Assembly (NCBI GenBank): GCA_035493955.1
Contig: DATJHI010000013.1
Coordinates: 62,001-126,000, forward strand
Reading direction: 5' to 3'
Length of the DNA: 64,000 nucleotides
DNA from: NCED01 sp035493955
GTDB lineage: Bacteria; Pseudomonadota; Alphaproteobacteria; Caulobacterales; Caulobacteraceae
The notes below the pieces were generated by a model. That model was not told the DNA's origin. It did no database searches and saw nothing but the letters and a program-made list of their open reading frames with translations. Below, piece after piece: positions 33,886 to 41,372 of this stretch (its first letter is position 1; each line of letters begins with the position of its first letter). The translations under genes were made by a program, and so were the position numbers.

Positions 33886-34058
33886 GGCCGGGCCCCGGCC
33901 TTTGGGTCCGCCCCCGCCGCCCTGGCCTCGACGATCAGCGCCGAGGCGTCCTCGACGCAGAGGTCGCAGATCATCAGCGATGTTCGGCCCTTGATCAGGA
34001 AAGCGACCTCGTCGGCCCGGGCCCGGCAGAAGGCGCAGCACAGGTGCGGGGCGGTCAT
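33882..34058 (-). CDS. Stand-alone ClpX zinc-binding-domain-like protein
   Basis: A 58-residue protein consisting almost entirely of a C4 zinc domain. C-A-F-C-R at 8-12, D-E-V-A-F-L-I-K-G and I-C-D-L-C at about 31-35 match, with near-identical spacing, the N-terminal zinc-binding domain of ClpX (C-S-F-C-G ... E-V-x-x-L-I-x-G ... I-C-x-x-C). No AAA+ domain follows. ClpX uses this domain for dimerisation and adaptor binding, so the phage protein could act as decoy or adaptor for host ClpXP (inference). Confidence 0.72.
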   Translation of the reverse strand: MTAPHLCCAFCRARADEVAFLIKGRTSLMICDLCVEDASALIVEARAAGADPKAGARP

Positions 34059-34369
34059 GCCGACCACTCCGGTCCGGCCATCCGCCGCAGTTCGGCCTCG
34101 ATCGCCGGCAGCTGCAGGTTCAGGAACTCGAAGGCGTCGGCGAGCATGGCCGCGCCGGCCGAGGCCTTGCGCGCGCCCCCCTCCTCGACGGTGAGGCCGA
34201 CAGGCTGGCTGGCCACCTCGGCGATCAGGGCGCTGATGGTCATGCTGCGCTGCATGAACAGCACGGCCTGGCGCATGCACTCGGCCACCAGAGCCGGATC
34301 GCCCGAGCCCGCCGGGGCGACGGGCGCCACGGCCTCCGCCGGCCGCAGTTGGACGACGACCCCGCTCAC
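34055..34369 (-). CDS. First gene of the leftward early operon, unknown helical protein
   Basis: A 104-residue helical protein. GTG 34369 is chosen because a G-rich ribosome-binding site (GGGGGG) stands 5 nt upstream; internal ATGs would lose the first helix. V-A-E-C-M-R-Q-A-V-L-F-M-Q and A-F-E-F-L-N-L-Q-L-P-A-I suggest a helical bundle. The 93-nt spacer up to the divergent 34463 gene should hold the leftward promoter. Confidence 0.62.
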   Translation of the reverse strand: MSGVVVQLRPAEAVAPVAPAGSGDPALVAECMRQAVLFMQRSMTISALIAEVASQPVGLTVEEGGARKASAGAAMLADAFEFLNLQLPAIEAELRRMAGPEWSA

Positions 34370-34462
34370 GGCCGCCCCCCGAAATTCAACCCCTTGGAGA
34401 GTCCACGATACGGCTGCAACCGGGGAGGCCAAGCTTGGCCGCAATCCACGGGGAGGGACACG

Positions 34463-34768
34463 ATGCGGGACAGCGACCGAGTTGAGCCGGATGCCGAGAC
34501 GCGGACACGGGAGACCGCCCTGTTGGGCTGCGTGCTGATCCTGTCCATGGCCGATTTCCGCATGGCCAGCGGCATGGACGTGGACGGTTCGGCGACGGTG
34601 GCGCACGTAGTCGGGCGGGTCGGCGAGTTCGCCCGCATCGCCCCCCTGGTCCGCTTCCGCGACAGCGCCGCCGCCGACGATCCGGCCGCGGCCTCGCTGA
34701 CCGCCCTGCACGGCGAGCTGCGGCGGCTGCAACCGCTGATGTCGCGGCTGGCCCGCCCGGCGGTGTGA
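34463..34768 (+). CDS. Small plus-strand immunity-region protein, unknown
   Basis: A 101-residue protein with GGGAGGG 7 nt before ATG 34463. It has a D/E/R-rich start, then hydrophobic L-L-G-C-V-L-I-L and an A-x-x-R helical C-terminus. Divergent from the leftward operon, convergent with the Cro-like gene. No family recognised; may be a regulator or immunity factor. Confidence 0.55.
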   Translation: MRDSDRVEPDAETRTRETALLGCVLILSMADFRMASGMDVDGSATVAHVVGRVGEFARIAPLVRFRDSAAADDPAAASLTALHGELRRLQPLMSRLARPAV

Positions 34769-34778
34769 CGCGCGGCCA

Positions 34779-35069
34779 TCACTCGGCCCTCGCGGCGGCG
34801 AGGACGGCCTCAGCGCCGGGTCGCCCGGAAAGCTTGGGCGGATAGTGGTCGGCGGCGGAGATTTCTCCGCCCGTCAGGTCGTCCTGGATCCTTTCCATGA
34901 CGGCCTCGCTGGGCACTTGGCGTCGCGGGTCGCCGAACGGCAGCAGATAGCGGCTGAACTGCATCCGGCTGACACCGACGATCACGGCGGCCTGGGCGGG
35001 CTTCATCCCGCGCCGGAACATCCAGTGCGCGAGCGGCGGGAGGGCCAATTCATCGGGCGGGGCTTGCAT
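34779..35069 (-). CDS. Cro-like HTH regulator (candidate)
   Basis: A 96-residue protein. M-K-P-A-Q-A-A-V-I-V-G-V-S-R-M-Q-F-S-R-Y (about 22-41) is a helix-turn-helix with YdaS/Cro flavour, followed by a short C-terminal region. It is divergent from the plus-strand repressor across the operator-bearing spacer, the usual cI/cro layout. ATG 35069 is used; longer frames would extend over the operators. Confidence 0.62.
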   Translation of the reverse strand: MQAPPDELALPPLAHWMFRRGMKPAQAAVIVGVSRMQFSRYLLPFGDPRRQVPSEAVMERIQDDLTGGEISAADHYPPKLSGRPGAEAVLAAARAE

Positions 35070-35103
35070 CGACGGGTTCCAAAACTGCGTCGATGCCAAA
35101 GAG

Positions 35104-35141
35104 CGAACTGATTTGGTTCGATTTGCAACCCATTTTGGTGC
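35104..35141. promoter_or_regulatory. Operator pair in the cI/cro-like spacer
   Basis: Two 17-bp sites, CGAACTGATTTGGTTCG (35104-35120) and GCAACCCATTTTGGTGC (35125-35141), resemble the pair at 36419-36468. Their shared core is AAC-n2-ATTT-(T)GGT. They lie between two divergent HTH genes. Confidence 0.62.
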
Positions 35142-35157
35142 TAGTGCATTTCGCACC

Positions 35158-35658
35158 ATGTTGGCGCTCGCCGAGCACACCAGTGCGGTGTTTCGTCCGC
35201 CTATGACCGCGGACGAAGCCACGCAGGCCGAAGATGAACTGCTAGGGCGCGCCCTTCGCGCCCTGCGGATGCGTCATGGCATGAGCCAGCCCGAGGCTGC
35301 GGAAGCCTACGGTTGCGAGCCGACGAGCTGGCGACGATACGAAAAGGGGGAGCGCCATCTTTCCTACGACCAACTCAAGAAGCTGGCCGCGGCGGTTGGC
35401 GCGACTCGCGAGGAATTGCTCGAAGAGCGGAACCGGATCGAAGTCGGCGCGGGACGCCAGCCACTCGCAGTAAACGAAGATGCGCGTCCATTTTTGGGGC
35501 CCGCGCCAAAGGGCCATCCCCGGCGTCAGATGGTCATTACCCTTCCCGAAGGCGATGCAACGATCAGCTTTCCAGCCAACATGGCCGAAGCGAGCCGTAA
35601 GCAGCTGGCCGCCTATCTCGCCATCTTCATGAACGGCTTAGCCGCGCCCGGATCTTAG
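35158..35658 (+). CDS. XRE-family repressor, cI-like candidate
   Basis: A 166-residue protein from ATG 35158; an upstream TTG at 35113 would overlap the operators and ATG 35203 is another option. There is no good ribosome-binding site, so a leaderless start is possible. L-R-A-L-R-M-R-H-G-M-S-Q-P-E-A-A-E-A-Y-G is an XRE helix-turn-helix, with W-R-R-Y-E-K-G-E-R as the next helix. No LexA-type self-cleaving peptidase domain follows, so SOS-type autocleavage is unlikely. Confidence 0.68.
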   Translation: MLALAEHTSAVFRPPMTADEATQAEDELLGRALRALRMRHGMSQPEAAEAYGCEPTSWRRYEKGERHLSYDQLKKLAAAVGATREELLEERNRIEVGAGRQPLAVNEDARPFLGPAPKGHPRRQMVITLPEGDATISFPANMAEASRKQLAAYLAIFMNGLAAPGS

Positions 35659-36300
35659 CTACATCTTGGACGCGCCCGGGTGAAGCGCCTCGCCGGCCTG
35701 CTTGATTCGCGCCGAGAGCACGCCGTCGGTGTAAAGCACAAGCATGCCGTTCATATTGAGCCAAGGCGCATCCAGGACAATTGAAGCATCGCCCTTACGC
35801 CAGACCAACGATCGGTGGGGGAGGGTGACACCCAGGCCATTTTGGGTTGTGTCGCGGGCGTCCACCACAGGCGGACCGAACTTGTCCCGAAGACCCGTCT
35901 CAATATCGCCGAGCGCGGCGATCTGGGCGACAAGCTCAATCGAATAGAGCCTGCCATCGAGGAATTGATACGTTGCCCCGGTGATTTCGTTGTCGCCGAT
36001 CCGCATATTGGTCCGGAAGTCCATAGTCCCGGCGCCAATCTTGACCTTTTCGGCGTAGATGCACGCGATGACGCCAGCAGACTTCTCCGCGTCGGTCAGA
36101 TGGGCCCAAGTCGCCCCTGGAAATTCATCCGTGCACACGGGCCTCGCGGGTCCCATAAGCTGAGGTGGCGCGGGGAGCGCCTTCCACTCAGGAAGGCTCA
36201 TGCCTAATTCAGATCCGCGGAAGTCGAAGCCATCTGCCGCCGCGGCGGAGCCAGGCAGCGCAATAAGCAGCATCGCAATGTAGGCCAGCCCCCTCAACAT
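35659..36300 (-). CDS. Secreted protein moron (lysogenic-conversion candidate)
   Basis: A 213-residue protein with an N-terminal signal peptide (Y-I-A-M-L-L-I-A-L-P-G-S-A-A-A cleaved after Ala). The mature part (residues 25-213) has Cys at about 60 and 83 and no membrane helix, fitting a periplasmic protein. Its stop codon directly abuts the stop of the converging repressor gene. Base composition is more A/T-rich than neighbours. Expression beside the repressor suggests it is made in the lysogen. Function unknown. Confidence 0.65.
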   Translation of the reverse strand: MLRGLAYIAMLLIALPGSAAAADGFDFRGSELGMSLPEWKALPAPPQLMGPARPVCTDEFPGATWAHLTDAEKSAGVIACIYAEKVKIGAGTMDFRTNMRIGDNEITGATYQFLDGRLYSIELVAQIAALGDIETGLRDKFGPPVVDARDTTQNGLGVTLPHRSLVWRKGDASIVLDAPWLNMNGMLVLYTDGVLSARIKQAGEALHPGASKM

Positions 36301-36418
36301 CAACGCTCCCAGCTTGGGCCACGCCGCCGCTATGGGGCGCAGCACCGGCAATCTTCCATTCCCTCGCGCAACGCGACAGACCCAGATCGGTTCGGTCCAC
36401 CCGCCAATGATGACCGCT

Positions 36419-36468
36419 TGAACTAATTTGGTTCGTTTGTCGCTTGACCGACGAACCATTTTGGTTTC
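36419..36468. promoter_or_regulatory. Second operator pair upstream of the rightward early genes
   Basis: TGAACTAATTTGGTTCG (36419-36435) and CGAACCATTTTGGTTTC (36452-36468) closely match the operators at 35104-35141. They sit about 50 bp upstream of the first plus-strand early gene (36517). A repressor bound here would silence the rightward early operon. Confidence 0.62.
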
Positions 36469-36516
36469 CCCTGCCGGGGCAGTCGCTGCTTCGCGGCGAC
36501 CGGAGGGGAGACGTCA

Positions 36517-36840
36517 ATGCCGCAAACCCAGCATCTCCAGATCGTCGCCGTCGGCGGCGTGCAGCTCGGGGCCCATAGGCCCCGGCCCTGCCCGGCCGAG
36601 GACGCCGTCGAGGAGACCCTGCGCAAGCTGCGGGCCGTCCTGGCCGAAGAGCCGGCGAACCGCGGCCCCGTCCTCCCCGCCTTTCGCGAACCCCTGACCG
36701 CTGACCAGCGCCGGGCCGAGGTGGCCTGGATGCGCCTGTGCCTGATCGGGCCGCCACCGATCGTCGCCGTCGAGCCCCGCCGCCACGGCGACCGGCGCCG
36801 CATGGCCAAGGCGATGCTCAAGCTGTGGAGGGAGTTTTGA
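36517..36840 (+). CDS. First rightward early gene, unknown
   Basis: A 107-residue protein with GGAGGGGAG spaced 6-8 nt before ATG 36517. Arg/Pro-rich; the C-terminal M-A-K-A-M-L-K-L-W-R-E-F is a basic amphipathic helix. Its position just after the second operator pair makes it a candidate early regulator, but there is no recognisable domain. Confidence 0.55.
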   Translation: MPQTQHLQIVAVGGVQLGAHRPRPCPAEDAVEETLRKLRAVLAEEPANRGPVLPAFREPLTADQRRAEVAWMRLCLIGPPPIVAVEPRRHGDRRRMAKAMLKLWREF

Positions 36841-36846
36841 ACCGCT

Positions 36847-37110
36847 TCAGTTTCGTGGAGCGCCGGGGGCCGCCGGCGCTTCGGCCTGTGTCGCTTTTCG
36901 CAGCAGATCCTCGGCAAGCAATCGGGCTTGAGCGGGCGTCAACACCAGTTGCTCAACTGCGTGAGTTCCTCGCAGCATGTCTTCCGGCGTTCGGAAGAAC
37001 TGCAGCTGAAGGCCGATCGCCACCTCGGCCATCAGCGCGATTTCCCAACCTCCGACCGGACACAACGCCACGTCTCCGTTCGGATGTAGCCGCCAGTTCA
37101 ACCCCGCCAT
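36847..37110 (-). CDS. Small minus-strand protein, unknown
   Basis: An 87-residue protein read against the early operon. Plausible folded sequence: W-R-L-H-P-N-G-D-V-A-L, then A-Q-A-R-L-L-A-E-D-L-L-R-K-A helix. The plus-strand frames over it are R/P/A-rich shadows, which supports the minus reading. Function unknown. Confidence 0.48.
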   Translation of the reverse strand: MAGLNWRLHPNGDVALCPVGGWEIALMAEVAIGLQLQFFRTPEDMLRGTHAVEQLVLTPAQARLLAEDLLRKATQAEAPAAPGAPRN

Positions 37111-37183
37111 CGTCGTCTCCCGCCGCCGTCGGCCCGGAGCCTAAGCCCGCCGCCGGGGCGCGGCCAGCACGCCGGGTGCGGCC

Positions 37184-37519
37184 ATGACCCCGTTCATCCG
37201 CGACGTGTCCAGCGCCGCCTATGGCGTGGCCGAGCCCTGGGCCAGCACCGGCCCCCGCGCCGAGCGGCTGCATTCCCTCGCCGACCTGGCCGTGCGGGTC
37301 GAGGCCCTGCGCCGCGGCCGCCGGCTGGGCGGCTGGCGCGGCGCCCGCTTCGTCTGGGGGCCTGAGCCCAGCGAGCAACGCCGCAAGCTCGAGGTCGACG
37401 TGCTGCAATGCGACGGCAAGGTCGCCATCACCCTCAGCCTGCTGGTCCAGGGCGAAACCCTCGACCAGGTCCGCGCCGCCATCGAAGCCGCCGCGCCCAA
37501 GGCGGAGGCCGCAGCATGA
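37184..37519 (+). CDS. Early phage protein, unknown
   Basis: A 111-residue alpha/beta protein: L-A-D-L-A-V-R-V-E-A-L helix, then K-V-A-I-T-L-S-L-L-V strand, Ala/Glu tail. ATGA-type overlap with the next gene. No family recognised. Confidence 0.52.
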   Translation: MTPFIRDVSSAAYGVAEPWASTGPRAERLHSLADLAVRVEALRRGRRLGGWRGARFVWGPEPSEQRRKLEVDVLQCDGKVAITLSLLVQGETLDQVRAAIEAAAPKAEAAA

Positions 37520-37689
37520 CCGAGCACGCCAAGCCCACGAAGTCTCATCCCGTCCACTTCCTAGCCGGCCTTGGTGTCACCTCCTGCGGTGCTCGCGTGG
37601 CCGTACGGCTCAACATCACGGGTGATCAAGACACGGTGACGTGCCCGAAGTGCCGGGCCGCCATCGCCCGCGCGGATGCCCGGTCATGA
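37516..37689 (+). CDS. Small zinc-finger-like protein
   Basis: A 57-residue protein with T-S-C-G at 23-26 and V-T-C-P-K-C (about 41-46), giving three or four Cys for a zinc knuckle. Coupled by 4-nt overlap to both neighbours. Confidence 0.52.
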   Translation: MTEHAKPTKSHPVHFLAGLGVTSCGARVAVRLNITGDQDTVTCPKCRAAIARADARS

Positions 37690-37868
37690 TGGCCGAGCCG
37701 AACTACGACGCCGAGATGCGGCTGCCGCCGGGCAAGACCTGCGCCGACTGCGTCCACGGGCCCCGCTGCGAGGCCCTGTTCGCCGCCGTCCGCCGCAAAC
37801 AGGCCTCCTGCGACTGGTGGCCGAGCCGCTTCCGGCCCGCCGCCCCCGCGACGGCGGCCGCGACATGA
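37686..37868 (+). CDS. Small Cys-motif protein, first of a tandem pair
   Basis: A 60-residue protein with K-T-C-A-D-C-V-H-G-P-R-C-E-A-L-F (about 17-32) and a downstream C-D-W-W. The same C-A-D-C-x-H-x-x-x-C-x-x-L-F block recurs in the next gene, implying a local duplication. Likely metal-binding; function unknown. Confidence 0.6.
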   Translation: MMAEPNYDAEMRLPPGKTCADCVHGPRCEALFAAVRRKQASCDWWPSRFRPAAPATAAAT

Positions 37869-38251
37869 TCGGCCGCCCTGACCTCCCACGGCTCAGACTG
37901 GCCAAGACGGGCGAGCGCGAGCTGCGGCTCCCCGCGGGCAGAACCTGCGCCGATTGCATCCACACGCCGATCTGCGACGGCCTGTTCGACACGCCGGCCA
38001 GCGGACGCACGACCTGTGGCTGGCGGCCCTACGGCTTCGTCGATCGCAACGACTGCGACGCGGTCCTGACCATTCCCGGCCCGATCACCGCCGCGCAGGA
38101 CGCGGCCATCCGGGCGGCTTGGCCGGCTCCGCCCACCGGCCCCCGCCACCCCAGCGTCGAGATGCTGTTCGGCTTCGCCTGCGGCCTGCTCAGCGGCCTG
38201 CCGGTCGGCATCGTCGGCACGCTGGTCTTTCTCGCCTTGCATCGGAGCTGA
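37865..38251 (+). CDS. Cys-motif protein with C-terminal membrane helix, second of pair
   Basis: A 128-residue protein repeating the block R-T-C-A-D-C-I-H-T-P-I-C-D-G-L-F (about 27-42), with later C-G-W-R-P. Residues 103-126 form a hydrophobic membrane helix (L-F-G-F-A-C-G-L-L ... V-F-L-A-L), absent from its tandem partner. May be a membrane-tethered version of the same metal-binding domain. Confidence 0.62.
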   Translation: MIGRPDLPRLRLAKTGERELRLPAGRTCADCIHTPICDGLFDTPASGRTTCGWRPYGFVDRNDCDAVLTIPGPITAAQDAAIRAAWPAPPTGPRHPSVEMLFGFACGLLSGLPVGIVGTLVFLALHRS

Positions 38252-38256
38252 TCCCC

Positions 38257-40419
38257 GTGAGCCAACCCCTGCCCATCTCGGCCAACGTCAACGCCGACCT
38301 GCTGCGCGCCCTCGACGCGCCCGAACACCCGACCGAGCCCGCCGCCCTGGCCGAGGCCTTGGGCCGCCCTGCCAAGCACATGGGCCGCACACTCGACCGG
38401 CTGGCCGAGGACGCGCTGATCGACCGCGCCACCCTGGACCTGACCCCCGCCGGCCGCCGCGCCCGCCAGGGCCTCGACTTGGCCGAAGGGTTGATCGAGG
38501 CCGACGTCAGCAAGGTCCCGCTGCGCCACGCCGACCTGACCCCCAACCCTGACAACCTGCGCACCTCCGCCGACCCGGCCGCGATCGCCAGCCTGGCCGA
38601 CACCATGATCGACGAGGGCCAGCCGTTGCAGGATCTGGTCTGCACCACCCCCGACGCGAACGGCGTTCGCCTGATCCTGATCGGCGAGCGGCGCTGGCGC
38701 GCCTGGGGCCTCTTGATCGAGCGCGGAGACTGGCCCGCCGACAAGGCGTTGATGGTGCGCCAACGGCCCGACCGCCCCGGCCTGATCGAAGAGCTGTCGC
38801 TGATCGAGAACGGCCAGCGCGCCGACCTGACCGAACTGGAGCGGGCCCGCGGCTACATGCGCCTGGCGATGAAGCGCAACCTCGACGCGCCGGGTATCCA
38901 CCGGGCCACCCGCGACGAACTGCGCACCGTGCAGCAAGGCCTGCAGGTCATGCGCAAGGCCACCCCCGAGAACATCGCCCGCCACGAGGCCTGGCTGGCC
39001 AATCCGAAGACGGCCGAGAAGTTCACCTGGGAAATGCTGCGCGAAAGCGTGCAGGAGACCAAGCCCAAGCCCAGCCTGGACCTGTCGCCCAAGCTCGCCC
39101 TGGTCCTGGTCGAATTCGCCCACGCGGTGCAGAGCCGCGCCGACGGACCCGGCGACGCCATCCCCATCGACAAGCCGCCGCCGGGCGGCGAGTGGTCGAC
39201 CCTGCGCGACCGCCAGCTGATCGAGCCGGTGTTCCGCGGCGACGGCCTGATGCGGGCCCAGCTCTGCGCACCGGTCTTCCCCTGGCTTGCGGAGATCGGC
39301 TTCGAGGACGATCCCGACGCGGCCCTGCGCAAGGCCCGCGACACCGTCATCGGCGCCCTGCAGGCCTCCGCCGTTCCGGACGGCGAGTACCTGACCGCAT
39401 GGCTAAATGTCGCCGACGGCCCCGCCCCCGACGCCAGCTCGCTCACCGACCAGATTGTCCACGCCAACCAGCTCAACGGGGGCGAGGCCAAGGCCGAGGC
39501 GCTGGTCGAGGCGTTCTCGGCAGGCGCGAAGATCGAGGTCAGCGGCGACGCGACCGAAGACGCCGCAACCGCGCCGGACGATCACGAGACGGACGACGGC
39601 GGGGTCGCCCTTTACCAGCAGCTGGCCGCCAAAAGCCCCGCCCCAGCCCCCGCGCCCAAGCCCGCCGGCGCGGCGGTTCCGCCGATCGACGAGACGGCCA
39701 ATCCGCTCAACCCGCGCGAGGCCCTGATCATGATCGAGGTCGCGCACAAGCTGGGGCGGGAGTTCGTCGCCACCGGCCGCGGCTTCGACGGGGTCGAGGT
39801 CGGCCAGTACAACCGCGACAGCGTCGTCCAGGACATCATCATCAAGCATCGGATGCTCGGGTTCTTGCCCGGCCCGAAGAAGCACATGGCCTGCTACGTC
39901 ACGGCCAAGGGCTCGGCCTGGCTGGCGCAGTACGGCCAGGTCGACCTCGCCACCGCCCGCGCCGCCGCCGACAAGGTTCCGCCAAACGAAGGCTACGCCA
40001 CCGACTGGCTCAACGTGGCCTATGAACCGGCCCCGGCCGAGCCGCCCGCCAAACCCCAGGCCGCGCCCGAGCCGCCCCCGGCCGCCGACGCCTTCGCCGA
40101 CCAGCTGCGCCGCGCCTCGGCCGAGGACGAGCCCGAGGACCGCGAGGCCGCCCTGGTGCTCGATCAGGTCAAGGACCTGACCACCCCGACCCCCGCCGTG
40201 CTGCGCAGCCTGTTCGCCGCGGCCGGGCTGGAGTTGCCGCTGGTGGTCGAGGAGGCCGAACCCGCCGTCGGCATCAGCAACGCCTCGATCCTGGACGGCT
40301 CGCGCACCGCCCGGATCGACTGCAACCCCGACATCGACATCCCCGACGCGCTCGGCGAGGCCCGCGCCCGCCTGATCGCCATGGCCGTCAACGCCGCCTG
40401 CGGCGTGGGGGAAGGGTGA
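38257..40419 (+). CDS. Large ParB-like protein with winged helix and internal duplication
   Basis: A 720-residue protein. GTG 38257 has GGAG 9 nt upstream. Residues 10-75 look like a winged helix. Residues 87-200 are a ParB/Srx-like domain: L-T-P-N-P-D-N-L-R, I-A-S-L-A-D-T-M, G-E-R-R-W-R-A (143-149) and L-I-E-N-G-Q-R-x-D-L-T. The second half holds two related ~110-residue segments, ending E-Y-L-T-A-W-L-N-V-A and G-Y-A-T-D-W-L-N-V-A, joined by Ala/Pro linkers. It might bind DNA sites or act as a ParB-type nuclease/NTPase in replication or host takeover. Confidence 0.75.
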   Translation: MSQPLPISANVNADLLRALDAPEHPTEPAALAEALGRPAKHMGRTLDRLAEDALIDRATLDLTPAGRRARQGLDLAEGLIEADVSKVPLRHADLTPNPDNLRTSADPAAIASLADTMIDEGQPLQDLVCTTPDANGVRLILIGERRWRAWGLLIERGDWPADKALMVRQRPDRPGLIEELSLIENGQRADLTELERARGYMRLAMKRNLDAPGIHRATRDELRTVQQGLQVMRKATPENIARHEAWLANPKTAEKFTWEMLRESVQETKPKPSLDLSPKLALVLVEFAHAVQSRADGPGDAIPIDKPPPGGEWSTLRDRQLIEPVFRGDGLMRAQLCAPVFPWLAEIGFEDDPDAALRKARDTVIGALQASAVPDGEYLTAWLNVADGPAPDASSLTDQIVHANQLNGGEAKAEALVEAFSAGAKIEVSGDATEDAATAPDDHETDDGGVALYQQLAAKSPAPAPAPKPAGAAVPPIDETANPLNPREALIMIEVAHKLGREFVATGRGFDGVEVGQYNRDSVVQDIIIKHRMLGFLPGPKKHMACYVTAKGSAWLAQYGQVDLATARAAADKVPPNEGYATDWLNVAYEPAPAEPPAKPQAAPEPPPAADAFADQLRRASAEDEPEDREAALVLDQVKDLTTPTPAVLRSLFAAAGLELPLVVEEAEPAVGISNASILDGSRTARIDCNPDIDIPDALGEARARLIAMAVNAACGVGEG
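38656..38670. repeat. Dispersed 15-bp palindrome, copy 9 (exact, inside ParB-like gene)
   Basis: GCGAACGGCGTTCGC, codons A-N-G-V-R within the ParB-like domain. Confidence 0.9.
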
Positions 40420-41204
40420 TGGAAAGCGCAAAGGCGCCTGGCGCCCAACACCAAACGGGAGCTCGGGCTGAAGGGGCGGTTACGCTCCTCGCATGCCCCA
40501 TCGGACTGTTCTGGTGTGGCGAAACACTCGCTCTAAAAACCGAGTACGGCGACAATAGGGGGCGGATCGACGCCTATATTGTGGAAACCGGCGAATTCTT
40601 CTGGGGCGATCAACCCCAAACAGTCGAAAGCCAGCGGGAACAGCTTGTTGTTCCTGTCCCGTATGAGGCGGTTGCGAGCGCGCTGCGAGTCTATGCCGAC
40701 CCGCCATGGCGCCGCGACGATCAGGCGACCCTGGACGTGCTTACCCTGATCGATGTCGCCGTCCCGAGGGCGCCCACGGCCGCGGCCCAAGTCGGCACGA
40801 TCATGGAACCCCACCACCGGCCGGGCCAGCCGGTCCTGACCGCTGAGGCGCTGGCCACCTGGACCGACGAAGAGGTCAGAGCCGCCGAGCTCTACGCCGG
40901 CGCCTGCTACGCCGTGGCCGGCGACAACGAGGTTCCCGTCCCGGAGATCCCGGCGAAACTCGCCCCCTACCTGCCGTTCAGCCCCTTCAACCTGACCGGC
41001 TACGGCGCGCCTTTGGTCCTAGTGTCAGGCGGTGACGAGGCCCCCTGGGTCGGTCCGTTCACGGACTTAGCGGCCATCAATGCGGACGGGATCGCCGCCG
41101 ACGAGCTGACGGCCATCGCCCGCACCATCCTGTGCGACGAAATCTACCAGGGCGGCGGCAGCGCAGCTGGGGAATGGACCGTCCAGGCCGTGAGGGTCGG
41201 ATGA
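40419..41204 (+). CDS. Two-part early phage protein, unknown
   Basis: A 261-residue protein; the ATG overlaps the ParB-like stop. The N-terminal part (F-W-C-G-E-T-L-A-L-K, E-F-F-W-G-D) is more A/T-rich than the C-terminal part. The latter starts near residue 130 with E-P-H-H-R-P and contains T-D-E-E-V-R-A-A-E-L-Y-A-G-A-C-Y-A-V-A. The composition break suggests fusion of two small genes. No family recognised. Confidence 0.55.
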   Translation: MESAKAPGAQHQTGARAEGAVTLLACPIGLFWCGETLALKTEYGDNRGRIDAYIVETGEFFWGDQPQTVESQREQLVVPVPYEAVASALRVYADPPWRRDDQATLDVLTLIDVAVPRAPTAAAQVGTIMEPHHRPGQPVLTAEALATWTDEEVRAAELYAGACYAVAGDNEVPVPEIPAKLAPYLPFSPFNLTGYGAPLVLVSGGDEAPWVGPFTDLAAINADGIAADELTAIARTILCDEIYQGGGSAAGEWTVQAVRVG

Positions 41205-41317
41205 TGGCCCGCAAACCGCCGCCCCTGCACCTCAACTGGCCCTGGATCATCGTCCTGTCCGCCAGCGTCGCGGCCTGGCTGGAGGGCTGCCGCTTCGTCG
41301 CAAGCGCGCTCCAGTGA
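41201..41317 (+). CDS. Single-helix membrane peptide
   Basis: A 38-residue protein with one hydrophobic helix (W-I-I-V-L-S-A-S-V-A-A-W-L, about 14-27), start overlapping the previous stop. Unknown. Confidence 0.5.
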   Translation: MMARKPPPLHLNWPWIIVLSASVAAWLEGCRFVASALQ

Positions 41318-41372
41318 GCCGCGCCGCACTTGATTCCGCCTCGGCCTGCCGCCGGATCGGATGGAGCTGACT

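Noticed and set aside
689..38670. LexA box as explanation for the 15-bp palindrome
   Set aside because: The half-site spacing is 3 bp, not the 4 bp of CGAAC-N4-GTTCG, and the alphaproteobacterial box is a direct repeat GTTC-N7-GTTC.
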